A stretch of DNA of 46,304 nucleotides from Cochliopodium minus. Its lineage: Eukaryota; Discosea; Himatismenida; Cochliopodiidae. Positions 34,847 to 45,264 of this stretch are shown here, one piece after another (position 1 is the stretch's first letter; every line of letters begins with the position of its first letter). A program made the translations under genes and the position numbers. The stretch is taken from positions 1 through 46,304 of the forward strand of contig JAMYWO010000295.1 of NCBI GenBank assembly GCA_024220525.1, in the 5' to 3' direction. The notes below the pieces were generated by a model. That model saw nothing but the letters and a program-made list of their open reading frames with translations, ran no database searches and was not told the DNA's origin.

Positions 34847-36675
34847 TTAAATGAGAGACAGTTCATGCGAAAAGTCAAAGTGCTTATCGAATGTTTTGGA
34901 CAAATAATTTTCAATCTTTTCTTTTCCCATGTAATGTCCATTTAAAGAAATGGTGGAAGGAAGAGCAGTGCATGCCAAAACATGAAGAGGTTCATTTTTT
35001 GAGTTAAAATTTAAAAAGTGCCATCCTTGACATGGGGAAAAGAAATATTTTTTATTTTTTTATCCAGACAACAAATTTTAATTTTTGTTTATTTACCATC
35101 AAACTTTCCGTTGGTAAAAAAACCTATGTTGTTCTCTTTGCTATCCATGTCGAGCAAAATTCCAATCCGGTCATCCTTTACCCATGGTTTTTTCTGGGTA
35201 TTGATCTGACAAAAAAAAGATTAAATCAGATAATAAAATAAAAAAATTTACTTTGTTTGAATGATGTGTCCCTCTTGTGTCGTACCTATTTTTTAATAAA
35301 AAAAATTGTTTTATTTTGTAATTTATCTATTTTGTTTTTTCAAACCCAGAAACCCAAGAAGCATGGAGGTAAGAGGAAACACACTCGTTGATTTTCACAT
35401 TCTTGGTTCCGATACCTATGAACAAGAATAAATTGTTGCAACAATCATCAATCTTAAAAGTTAAAATAAAAATAAATAAGATTCAATAAAAACAAAATAA
35501 ATAAAAATTTTTTTTTAACAATAATAAAATTGAGATTAAATACTTTGATTTCGAACAAATGCACTCCATGTGTATATTCGTTCTTAGATAGAGAAACTCC
35601 CCAACCTCTTTTTTTTTTTTTAAAACAAAATTGAAAATCAGAAAATGAATAAATAAAAATGAAATATTGTTTTACCCGACAGCCCTCTTCAGTGTTTTGT
35701 TTTCATTACTAATTTTGTTGTCGGCACAAGTGTATGCTTGGTCCCACTCAACTTTGAATAGGAGATTCTAGAATAAAATGTGTTTTGATCAAAACTTTCA
35801 CTTTGAAATTACTTTTTAGAAAATCCTCTTCATAAATTTTTTTATATATTTACATAAATTTTTTCAAATTAAAAATGCGATCAACAAAAACTAAAATTCT
35901 GAGAGAAAATTTTTTCACATTCTTTTTTCACATTCTTTCTCTAAAAAAAATTTCAAATTCTGAGATAAATTTTTTGTTTGTGAGCCAAATTTTCACAGCC
36001 ATATATAATTTAGATCAATATCTCTAATGTCAATTAAATTAATTTATTCATTTGTATGTAGATTTATTTTTATTCAAGGGGAAATTTTTGAATGACCTCC
36101 ACACATATTTTTAACACGATAAAAAAAATCATTAAGATATAAGAAGAATTTACAATTGATATTACATAAATTGTATGGTGATTCGCATAATTATGATAAT
36201 TATTTTATCCAATTATCGATTATCATTTTTACTTGTGACAAATTTCAATGCACAAAATCTTAGCTACATTGATTATGTTTGGTAAATTATATAATTGACA
36301 TCATAATAGATATCATCCAAATGAATTATGACTTAGATAATTTGATTATACCTTGAAATAGATACAATATTTGTCCACTCTTTTTTCATATTCGGTCAAT
36401 TTGATCTTTTTAAGGATTTCATCGAGGACAATCTCGTTGGGGATATTCTCAGTGTAGATAAGAATGAATTTCTTCCAGATGATGCTACTATATTGAGAAT
36501 TGGTGGCGATTTTGAAAAAGAATTTGTTTAGGCGAAAAAAAGAGGCCATCGAATTAAGATCTATGTAGGAAATAATTAGGCAGAGGATGGTTTTGGGTAA
36601 TTTCTCAAGAGGAGAATTTGGAGTTGTTTCGAGTAAAGAATTATAAAATTTCTCTCCTAAAATTTTGTTTCCCAT
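34847..36675 (-). CDS. F-box/SPRY protein (putative SCF substrate receptor)
   Basis: Likely substrate-recognition subunit of an SCF-type ubiquitin ligase. Exon 1 (36675-36352) holds an F-box (LPKTILCLIISYIDLNSMAS, then FFRLNKFFFKIA and IIWKKF) that would bind SKP1. A 584-bp intron follows, and exon 2 starts at 35767 in the same phase (CIYFK then NLLFKVEWDQAY). Smaller exons build a SPRY domain: GGWGVSLSKNEYTHGVHLFE, LFLFIGIGTKN, SWVSGYDTRGTHHSNK, RIGILLDMDSKENNIGFFTN and KFDGWHFLNF, ending SHELSLI. F-box plus SPRY is the FBXO45-type arrangement. The long first intron is unusual here, so the F-box exon could belong to a separate gene, but the phase match and known architecture favour one gene of about 290 residues. 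Confidence 0.78.
35768..36351 (-). other. Long intron of the F-box/SPRY gene
   Basis: 584 bp, several times the usual intron length here, with a GTATAA donor and an ATTCTAG acceptor. It contains direct repeats (TTTTTTCACATTCT twice near 35910-35940) and related ATTCTGAGAGAAA / ATTCTGAGATAAA segments. Base composition is less extreme than in neighbouring introns. No coding exon was found inside. Confidence 0.5.
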
Positions 36676-36769
36676 TTTTTTTTTTTATTTAATTTTTTTA
36701 TTAAAAAATCTTTGATCAAATTAACAATCTGACACTGTGATAGGTTTCTAAATGGTTATTTTCCTGATT

Positions 36770-39209
36770 TCATTTTTTGATCTTTTTACTTTCAATCTCC
36801 ATATCTTCATCATCTTTGTTTGAGTCAGGAATCTTTCTTTTTTGAGATTTATCATCCTCCTCATCTTTATCATCTTCTTGATCATCTTCTTTAACTTCTT
36901 CATCAAAACTATAAAACACTCCTTCTGTCAAAAATTTTTTGTGTCTCTCTAAAATTTTCTCCTGAACAAAAAGGTAAATAAAAGAGTTGATGACTTTGGA
37001 GATCAAAGGTTTCGGAAAGATCTGTCTCAAAGTTTTGGTGAACATTTTAACACAAACTAAAAACACAAAAATCTTATTTGTCAAGAAGAAAGGAAAGAAA
37101 GAATGAGTTTTGTGGCTCCACAAAGTTTGGTTGTTGAATTTTTCGATGAGAGGATCAACAATTTCGTCTATACCTTCGATTTTCATGTGATGGAAAGAAA
37201 TACCATCGCAAAGAAAGAGATAAAGAGTTTTTTTGAAATTCTTTTCATCCCTAAAGTCTCCTCCTTCGAAAAAGTTGATGAAAGTTTGGTTATCAATCTC
37301 ACAGTTGTGATCAACAAAAATTTTGAAGATTTCATAGGAGAAAATATTTTCTCCGTTACACATATAAGCAAGGGGAGATTGTCCCTCCTCATTCTCTTGG
37401 TTCATGTCAGCCTTGTTTTCAATGAAGTATGCTAAAAGATCCAATTTGGGATCAGAATCTTCACCAATGATATTGTGCAAGATGCTCTCTTTGTTTTGGT
37501 CTTCACAATTGATCTGACTTTTGTTTTCGATGAAATAGCGGGCAGTTTCGAGATCAAAGTTACTGAAATGGGAAGCCATTAAAAAAGGAAAGATGTGATT
37601 TTCAGTCTTCGCGTTGATGTCGGCTTTGTTCTCCACCATAAACTTGACAGGTTCCAAATCCAAAAGATTCTCGTTATTACAACAAGAAAGGAAAGAATGG
37701 AGAGGAGTGTATCCACTCATATTCCTCGAATTCACATCGCATTTTACTTCGCAAACTAAGTACTTAAGCAAATCTATTGAAACGGATCGTGTGCTGATTA
37801 AATAATGTAAAGGAGAATCACACGTGTCATCGTAATGAAAGTTACACTTGCTTTCAAAGAGATACTTTAGAAAATTTAGGGTGGCAGAAGGGTTGGCGCA
37901 GGCATAATGAAAGGGAGTTTTTTTTTCTCTGTCAAAGTTGTTCAGTTCACACTTTGATTTTACAAGCAGCTTTACAACTTTGAAATCATCTGACGTGGAA
38001 AATTTCTCGCAGGCATGATGAAATGGAGATTTCGAGTCAGAGTCTTTACTGTTCAAACTTGATGATGAATTATCTAGTAATAGTTTTATTATCTCTAGTT
38101 TGTTGGCGTTCATTTTGTTTTCTGTTTCTTTTTTGGGGGATTTCAGATTCTTTGGTTCTCGAGAAAGAATAATATGAAGAGGCATCTGTTTTTTATGGCC
38201 CTTATAATTCAAATCTGCTTTGCTTTGGACCAAATACTCGATCATCTCATAAGAAAAATTGCCATTTTTTAGGGCGAGATGAAAAGGAGTATCCTTTCTT
38301 CCATTCATTGCATTCAACTCGCATTTCCCTTCAACAAAATACTTGAGCATGTCCATAGTACAATCTCCATAAGAACACACGATATGTAGCAAAGATTCTT
38401 TTTCGGTGTTTGTGTATTTGTTTATTTCATTGTGGGATAAATTTAGTTTATTTTCGAAGAAAAAATTCAAAATAATAAATTTTCGGTTTTTAGTTTCTAA
38501 ATATCTCAATACGGATTTCATTGATTCTTTTTCGAACAAATTGGGGATTTTCAACAATACTTGGATGATTTCGATGGATGTATCTGGGTTGATACAAGCC
38601 GTATGAAGCGGAGTAGATCCATAATAATTTGCGAGGTGAACGTTTGCTTTATTATCCAAAAGAAGACTGAAAAAAAGAAAGTTTTAAATTATTTAAATTC
38701 ATAAAAAAAATTTGAAAAAAAAATCTTTTCCTCAATATATTGGGTGTTATCATTGGATTTCTTAATGCTTGGTGCAATGGAGAATATTTATAATTATCTA
38801 ATTTATTCACGTCAGATTTCATCTCCAATAGATACTGAATTGATTCGAATTGAATTTTCTCATTGAAGAGTGCATGATGCAATGCTATCTCCTTGGATGA
38901 ATTCTCATTATTCACATTTGCTTTATTTTCAACAAGGCATTTTATCAATTGATAGGAAACCTTTTGATTTTTACAGAGAATATGCAAGGGTGTTTCATTG
39001 AGATATCCCAATGTATTTGGATCGGATTTATTCTCCATCATCAAGTTTATAATCTCTTGTGAAATTGTTTTTAATTTGCAGAGATAATGGAGAGGAGAAT
39101 TCTTTTGTTTATCCTTTGCATTCAAATCAACTTTTTTTTCTATCAATTGTTGGATTGAATCGATATTGATCTCTTCATTGAACCACAATTTCTTAATTTC
39201 AACTTCCAT
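36770..39209 (-). CDS. Large ankyrin-repeat protein
   Basis: Two exons give 791 residues if joined 39209-38731 to 38666-36770. At least 14 ankyrin-like units are visible, each with a '-PLH-' type turn (NSPLHYLCKLK, ETPLHILCKNQ, YSPLHQALRNP, STPLHTACINP, DTPFHLALKNG, QMPLHIILSRE, KTPFHYACANP, YTPLHSFLSCC, ESILHNIIGED). The spacing phrase V(E/Q)xK(A/C/S)(D/E)LN repeats between them. The C-terminus is hydrophobic and then acidic/basic (EEVKEDDQEDDKDEEDDKS), ending in a nuclear-localisation-like SKKIKK. The acceptor at 38667 is good (TTCTTTTTTTCAG), but no GT donor exists at the expected place: the genome reads GAGGAAAAG where GAGGTAAAAG would restore both splice site and frame. ATG 39209 is chosen; an in-frame upstream ATG (39272) has a weaker context. 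Confidence 0.85.
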
Positions 39210-39361
39210 TTTTTTTTTTCTTTCTATCACCACTCTCGTTTTAAATTTAATTTCAAATAAACGTTTAATCAAAATAAAAGAAAAAAGATTGACAACTTTC
39301 TCATTTTTTTTACTAGAAGCTAATTTTTGATTGAATTGGAAAGTTTCACGAAATGAATAAC

Positions 39362-39657
39362 TTAAATTCCTTGTTGTTGTGGATTTAATTGATCAATTGA
39401 CAAGGCCTTATTAAAAGGTTCTTGAAGAGGGAATTGTCCTTGTGTCTGGAGGTGCACATATTCAAAAAATTTTGGATTTACCAATATGCCTTTTCACTTC
39501 TAATTTTTTGTCACCCCCCCCAATTAATTTATTGTTGATTATTCAAATTTTTTTTCCCAAATTAAAAAAATAATAATTTAGGTCCTGACAAACTGATGTT
39601 TAAAGAATTGGTGTAAGCTTTTAAAACACCATCCAAATCGTGTAATTCTGGGTTACT
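39362..39657 (-). pseudogene. Copine-like A-domain remnant with a second coding-like island
   Basis: Two short coding-like islands lie in a stretch with no other gene. Island 1 (39657-39578) follows a possible acceptor and encodes a segment with NPELHDLDGVLKAY and SLNISLSGPK. By eye this matches the copine A-domain 'N.......GvlnAY...l..v.lsGPT.F' region. The frame then hits a stop where copines continue for about 100 residues. Island 2 (39490-39362) reads NPKFFEYVHLQTQGQFPL and ends NPQQQGI before TAA; it is not clearly copine. A run of nine C lies between them. Copines are Ca2+-dependent phospholipid-binding proteins. A decayed copy is the simplest reading; unrecognised exons are the alternative. 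Confidence 0.4.
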
Positions 39658-40160
39658 CTCAAATTTTACATTAAAACAAATAAATTATTCACCAAAAAAG
39701 AAAAAATTATTAAAACTAAAATTTTTATGTTGAACCTTTATAGATCATTTTGGGAAAATGTTTCGAAAAAATTTTATAAAGTTATTCAGTGAATCTCTTG
39801 AGGATCAATTTTCTATTTGCATCTCTTTTCTCCCAGTTTTCTGACAACAAGTTTTGTGCTCAATTTATTCTCTCCAAAAATTCATCAATATCGGATTAGA
39901 AATCAAAATATATCCAAAAGAAAATTGAATCTAAACTCTCAAAATATATTCTTTTCTTTATCATCTTTCTTTCAAATAAAAAATTAAATAAATATTGGTA
40001 TATAAAAAACTGAAAACAATCATCAATAGATACAATTCAGAACATCTTTTTATTGTTGAAAAATATTGTTTTTTTTTAAAAATGAACTTAATTAAAAAAA
40101 CAGTATTATCTAATATGAGTATGTTTTGTATATACAATAATTTAATAGGAGAAAGAAAAT
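39658..40160. other. Intergenic stretch without a supported gene
   Basis: A/T-rich DNA between the copine-like islands and the RhoGAP stop codon. Only a 63-codon Lys/Asn/Ile-rich plus-strand ORF (39995-40186) occurs, overlapping the antisense RhoGAP end. I see no domain, RNA gene or repeat. Confidence 0.5.
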
Positions 40161-42102
40161 CTATTTCTTTTCAAAATTTTGAATGATGAAATCGAGATTG
40201 TCGATCATCTCCTTAGAAAGGGCATTGGTCTTAGTGATGGCAGTGATAGAGTTCATATCGATGGTGGTGTCCTCTTTGCGGAAGAAGTTGGGAGCAATGA
40301 CGATGGAGAGGTTGTGAGACTTCATCTTGTTGTGGTCAGAGAAGGTGGCCACCTTTTGGAGGAACTTGAGGATGTAAAAGATCAACCTACGGTTGCCTTC
40401 TGGTAGATCTTTGAGGAGGCCTATCACTTCGTTGATGATGACTTTCACTTCCGATGATTTATCTGTTTTTGGGGAGAAAAACGAATAAATCAATTAAAAA
40501 GTAAAAATTTTTTTAAAAAAAATAAATAAAATAAATAAAAAATAAAATATAATAAAAAATAAAATATAATAAAAAAAAATAAAATATAAAAAAATTAGAG
40601 TTTCTAATTATTTCTCTTAATGAATCAACTTTTTAGAAAAAATTAGAAAAATAACAAAAAAAATTAAAATTAAATTATTATAAAAAATAAGTGTTTTTAT
40701 TTTTTTCCAAAGAAATAAATTTTTTTTTTTTTACCCATGAAATCGATGATTCTATCGTAGTGTTTGAATGTGAAAAGAGGCTCCTTCATTTCTCGGAAGA
40801 AAAGTTTGAGCAAACCTGTGATGTCGTGGATTTCTTCTTTTTGGATGTCGATGTGCTGCCCCTTGTCGACCATCAACCTCAAGTTCTCTATGTTTTTCAG
40901 TGTTCCACTGATTCTCAATATCCCTTCTGTCTTCATCACTAAATATTCAAAAAAATAAAATAAAATAAAAAAATTAAAAAAAAATAATAAATTAAAAAAA
41001 TTAAAATAAATTAAAAATTATAAAAATAATTCAAAAAATTAAAAAATAAAAATTAAAAAATAAAAAATAAAAAATAAAAAATTTAAATTCAAATAGAAAA
41101 TTTCTTTTAAAAATAAAAAAATTAAATTAATCCATTAATAAAATTAAAAAATAAAATAAAAAATAAAAAATAAAATAAAAAAATGATTTAAAATGAAAAT
41201 GAAATAATTTAATCAATTCATTCAAAATAAATTTTAACATATAATAATTTAAAGAATTATTTAAAATTTAAAAATTTAAAAATTTAAAAAAATAAAAACT
41301 AAAATTTTTTTACACTCTTCATCGCTTGAGATGTATTCGATTATTTTTCTGACAATGGAAGGGATGTAGTCAACGGTGTCCTTTCTCTCCCACAAATCGA
41401 AGAGCGGTCTTCCAAACACTCTGTCTTTTTGGCAGAAGAGAATCTGCTTTTGCAAACTTGTCAACCACTAAAAAATAAAATCAAAAAATTTATGAAACAA
41501 AAAATATGAAAATAATAATTTTAAAAAAACCAATTTAAAAATTAAAAAAACCAAAATAAAAATAATGTAAAAAGTGAAAAATAAAATAAAAATCAAAAAA
41601 TTAAAAATCAAAAATTAACAATTAAAAAGAAAAATAAAAATTATGAAAATAAAAAATAAAACAATTCTATAAAAACTAAAAATTAAAAATAAATAAAAAA
41701 AATAAAAAATAAAAATCAAAAAAAAATGAAAATAAAAATTTAATTTATCATTTTTAAATATCAAATATTAAAATAAAAAAATGGATTCAAAATCAAAATT
41801 AAAATAAAATAATAATAAAAAAATAAAAAAAAATAAAAATAAAAATAAAAATAAAATTAAAAATAAAAATAAAATAAAAATAAAATAAAAAAATTGAAAG
41901 AAACCTCAGTTCTTTTATTGATTTCGGCATGGAGCAGAAGATACTTGAGTTTTTCTTCTTGGAAGACGTTGATGCCGTAGAGAGTGGGACCGCTATTGTT
42001 TTTGTTGGGGAGGATAGAGTTGAAGTTGTTGTTGTTTATGCTTTCGTCCAGACTCTCCATCTCCACTCTCATTTCCTCCAACTTTATGTGCTCTTTTACT
42101 TC
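40161..42102 (-). CDS. RhoGAP-domain protein, 5' end missing
   Basis: GTPase-activating protein for Rho-family GTPases. Four exons (42102-41905, 41467-41314, 40938-40735, 40462-40161) join in phase and give about 285 residues. Exon 1 (EVKEHIKLEEMRVEMESLDE, then LKYLLLHAEINKR) looks helical. The RhoGAP domain starts with FGRPLFDLWERKDTVDYIPS. EGILRISGTLKNIENLR carries the catalytic arginine-finger motif (G-[IL]-x-R-x-S-G). LLKLFFREMKEPLFT and NKMKSHNLSIVIAPNFF are the other two family blocks, and the protein ends IIQNFEKK. Introns are long runs of AAAATAAA-type sequence. Exon 1 follows a splice acceptor (TTATCTAAG), so earlier exons are missing; they should lie right of 42102, where low-complexity DNA runs into the N at 42474. 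Domain assignment is secure. Confidence 0.9.
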
Positions 42103-42473
42103 CTTAGATAACAAAAAAAATGATAAAATAAAAAAATAAAATAAAAAAATAAAATAAAAAAATAAAATAAAAAAAAATATTAAATAAAAATAAAAAATAT
42201 AATTAAAATTAAAAATAAAAATAAAAAATAAAAATAAAACAATTAAATAAAAAATAAAAAATAAAAAAATAAAAAATAAAATAAAAATAAAATATTAAAT
42301 AAAAATAAAATATTAAATAAAAATAAAAAATTAAAATTAAAAATAAAAAATAAAAAATTTTCTTTTATTCAAATAAAAAAATTAATAACTAAATGATATT
42401 AAATAAAAACTTCAAAAATAATATTTTAAAAAAATATAAAATTAAAAAAAATAAAATGTAAAAAAAAATTTAA
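42103..42473. repeat. AAAATA-type low-complexity tract
   Basis: About 370 bp of nearly pure A/T made of AAAATAAAAAATAAA units, flanked by an acceptor of the RhoGAP gene and the N at 42474. Similar tracts occur at about 410-590, 770-905, 1912-2006, 4890-5060 and 40500-41900, mostly inside introns. They are hard to assemble and probably explain the N. Confidence 0.8.
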
Positions 42474-42474
42474 N
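42474..42474. other. Ambiguous base N, probable contig join
   Basis: The N interrupts an open reading frame: the coding sequence is ordinary right of it and becomes pure A/T low complexity immediately left. The gene on the right has lost its 3' end and the gene on the left its 5' end, both within 370 bp. Confidence 0.7.
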
Positions 42475-45264
42475 CTCAATGAGTTTGTTGTGAATGTTGC
42501 ATTTCCATTTGAAATATTGACAACTCCAATAATTGTGTTTCCATCATAAAAGGTAACATTTCCCATTGAACTCCCACTTCCAGGTGCAGATGAAATAGAA
42601 GCTCTAAGGGTAGTATTTTGTCCATATAGTGTTGATATTGGTGAGATATTTAAGATGTTCGTTGAACTAGCTGGGTTAATGACAACTGTTTTGAAAATCA
42701 TGTTTGGAGCAAAGTTATTGTCACCAGAGTAAACAGCAGTAATGTTGTGAGTTCCACCACTAAGTGAATTTGTTGTGAAAGAAGTATTCCCACTTGTAAG
42801 ATTTACAACACCAATAACATTGTTTCCGTCATAAAAAGTTATGTTCCCAGTTGCAATCCCAGAAGAAGGAGAAGAAACAAGAGTAGATGTGGAAAAGGTT
42901 AAATTTTGTCCAAAAATTTCAGAATTTAAAGAAGATAAAGAAGTTGTGGTGCTTCCTTTTAAAACTTGTAAGGAAAGTGAAGAATTAGCACTTTTAAATG
43001 TATTATCCCCAGAATAAATTGCAGTTATATTGTGTAATCCAACACCGAGAGTACTAGTTAAAAAAGAAGCACTTCCATTCACAATATTTATTGTTCCCAA
43101 GTTGATTGAACCATCCATGAATGTTACATTTCCTGTAAATGAAACTCCTGAAAGTGGAGAAGTAACAAGAGAAGTAAAATTAATGCTTTGTGAGTAAACA
43201 GGGGATAGGATAGAAGGTGACAATGTCAATGTTACATTTTGTTTGTCACAAGTATTTGCAACGCAATTACATGCTAAATTTCCTGGACAACTGCAAGTGA
43301 TAGTTCCACCACATCCATTACTAACTGTACCACCTAAATAAGAAAATTAAAATATATTTAATATTTGATTTTCAAAAAAAAAAAAAAAAAAAAAAAGAAA
43401 AAATACAAGCCAAATTCAAACTAGCACCTAATTTTTATCAAAATTAAAAAAAAAATAAAAATTTGTGAAAAATCTAAAAGTGTGAATATAAAAAAAAAAA
43501 CAAATTACATGTATCAGGAATACATTGATTTAAACAATCAGAAGGTGTAATTGGATATTGTGACAAGAAAAATCTTGAAGAGATAAATAATATTAAATTG
43601 GAAAAAATTAAAGAGAAAGAAAGAAATTACATAAAGTATTGTAATATTTGATCTTTTATGGAGAGCGTAGATGTTATACAGTTTGCGGGGAAAGCAACAT
43701 TAAAATTTGGATCTGTATGAAAATCTGAAAATATAACCCTGCCACAACTTGTGGCAGAATTCACAGGGGTGCTGTATTGATGGAAAAATTGTTGACTATT
43801 TTTTTTTTTTTTTTGAATTATTTGAAAAATTACCTGAATCCAAAAACAATGGGAATTGCTTGAGTTGTTGTTTGCATATATAATTCTCCTGGTGCAATGA
43901 CAGAATTATAATCTCTTCTTAAAACAGTTACAGTTGGAACAATAGTGTTGTTTCCACTTTTTGAAAAACTGGGATTGAGATTTGATATATAGTTTGACAA
44001 AGCAAGCTGATTCGATGTGGCAGAAAGGATTGTACAATTTTGATCAGCAGGCTATTTATGATTGATAAATTAGATGATTAAAAGGAATTAAAAGGTGAAT
44101 AAAACAATCTTACAATGGGTTGATTAATCTGCCAAGCAGCAGTTGAATTTAAAGGAACATTTGTGTATAGAAAGGAAAAAGCAAAATGGGTGGTAAATAA
44201 TTTTCCTCCTGCATCCACAAAAGTTCTAATATTTGCAAGTTGTTGGGGGGTTGTTGAATAAACATTCCCAGGACATTCAATAACAAGAATATTATAGGAT
44301 AACATCAATGTGACATTATTTAAGAGAAGACCATCAGTGATTGAAAGATTTGTGTAAGCACCATTTCTAACAAACAAATTTATACTTCCTCCTTTATTTG
44401 GATCTGTGAATTCTGTATCATTTATTCCTATATTCCTGAAAATACATTCAAATCTATCTTGGTTCCCTGTCACAACTGCCACTTTTGGAATTATTCCTTG
44501 ATTTTTATTTGATGGCAATGTTAAATTTCCTAAATCCGATGTGACACAACTTGTTACTGAAATATTGAAAGTTCTTCTCCTATTTTTTTTAAGCAAAAAT
44601 AAGAAATTATAATTTTTTTGAGATTTCTTTTAAATATTAATTTTTATTATTTTATAATTGTGTGAAGAAGATAACTTTAATCCAAAAAAAAAATTCTCCT
44701 TGAAGATTCTCTTTTTAAAAAAGGAAAAGAACATACCATAATAAATTTGTGACCACAATTGTAATTGAGCTTCCTGAAGGCATGTTACTCAAAGTAAAAC
44801 TACCATCAACAGCAGTATTTGCCCAAACTCCTGGTAAAGGATCTCCTGTTATATCAGCACAACCATTCGAACAAAAAGCGCCTGATTGTTTTGGTGCTAA
44901 GGGACCATTTGGAACATAAACTAAAATTCCTGAAACTGGAAACTTTCCATTGGGAGTCATCACCCTTCCTCTTACAACTGTTTCACAAGCAGTTGTTTGT
45001 GTTAAACAATAATTTGTACATGGTTTGCACACATTATAAGTACATTTACTTGTTGAATTACAATTTCCACAATTTAATACATTTCCACATGAATCGGTGG
45101 TTGTTCCTAATAATTTCAAAACATTTTTTTAGAGTTTAATTTTTTAAAATTTTAAATTTCTTTTTACCACAATCAAATCCGAGACTACCACATGTGAGAG
45201 CAGCATTAGTTGAAACTATCAAGATTGATAGTAAAATCAAAAGAGTTTTTATTATATTATTCAT
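42475..45264 (-). CDS. Secreted Cys-rich protein with bacterial domain order and Big_3_5 repeats, 3' truncated
   Basis: Seven exons join in phase: 45264-45168, 45106-44737, 44579-44114, 44051-43834, 43795-43631, 43573-43509 and 43333 to the N at 42474. A signal peptide comes first (MNNIIKTLLILLSILIVSTN). Then a Cys module (CGSLGFDCGTTTDSCGNVLN) and a carboxypeptidase-regulatory-like domain (VVRGRVMTPNGKFPVSGILV, GSFTLSNMPSG, then LLWRRTF across an intron). A central domain follows (IPKVAVVTGNQDRFECIFRN, NILVIECPG, TFVDAGGKLFTTHFAFSF, TVLRRDYNSVIAPG, SCGRVIFSDFH). A second Cys module (TCGGTVSNGCGGTITCSC) precedes three Ig-like Big_3_5 repeats, each with GN(V/I)TFxDG and ITAxYSGD. From recall of the family, this order and the exact motifs occur in secreted proteins of myxobacteria and relatives, often labelled carboxypeptidase regulatory-like. 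NxS/T sequons are very frequent, as in secreted eukaryotic proteins. Function is unknown. Confidence 0.85.

Noticed and set aside
42475-45264. Bacterial contamination as the source of the Big_3_5 gene
   Set aside because: Six A/T-rich GT-AG introns restore the frame and conserved motifs exactly, which a bacterial contig would not contain. The N at 42474 still means linkage to the left-hand genes is unproven.
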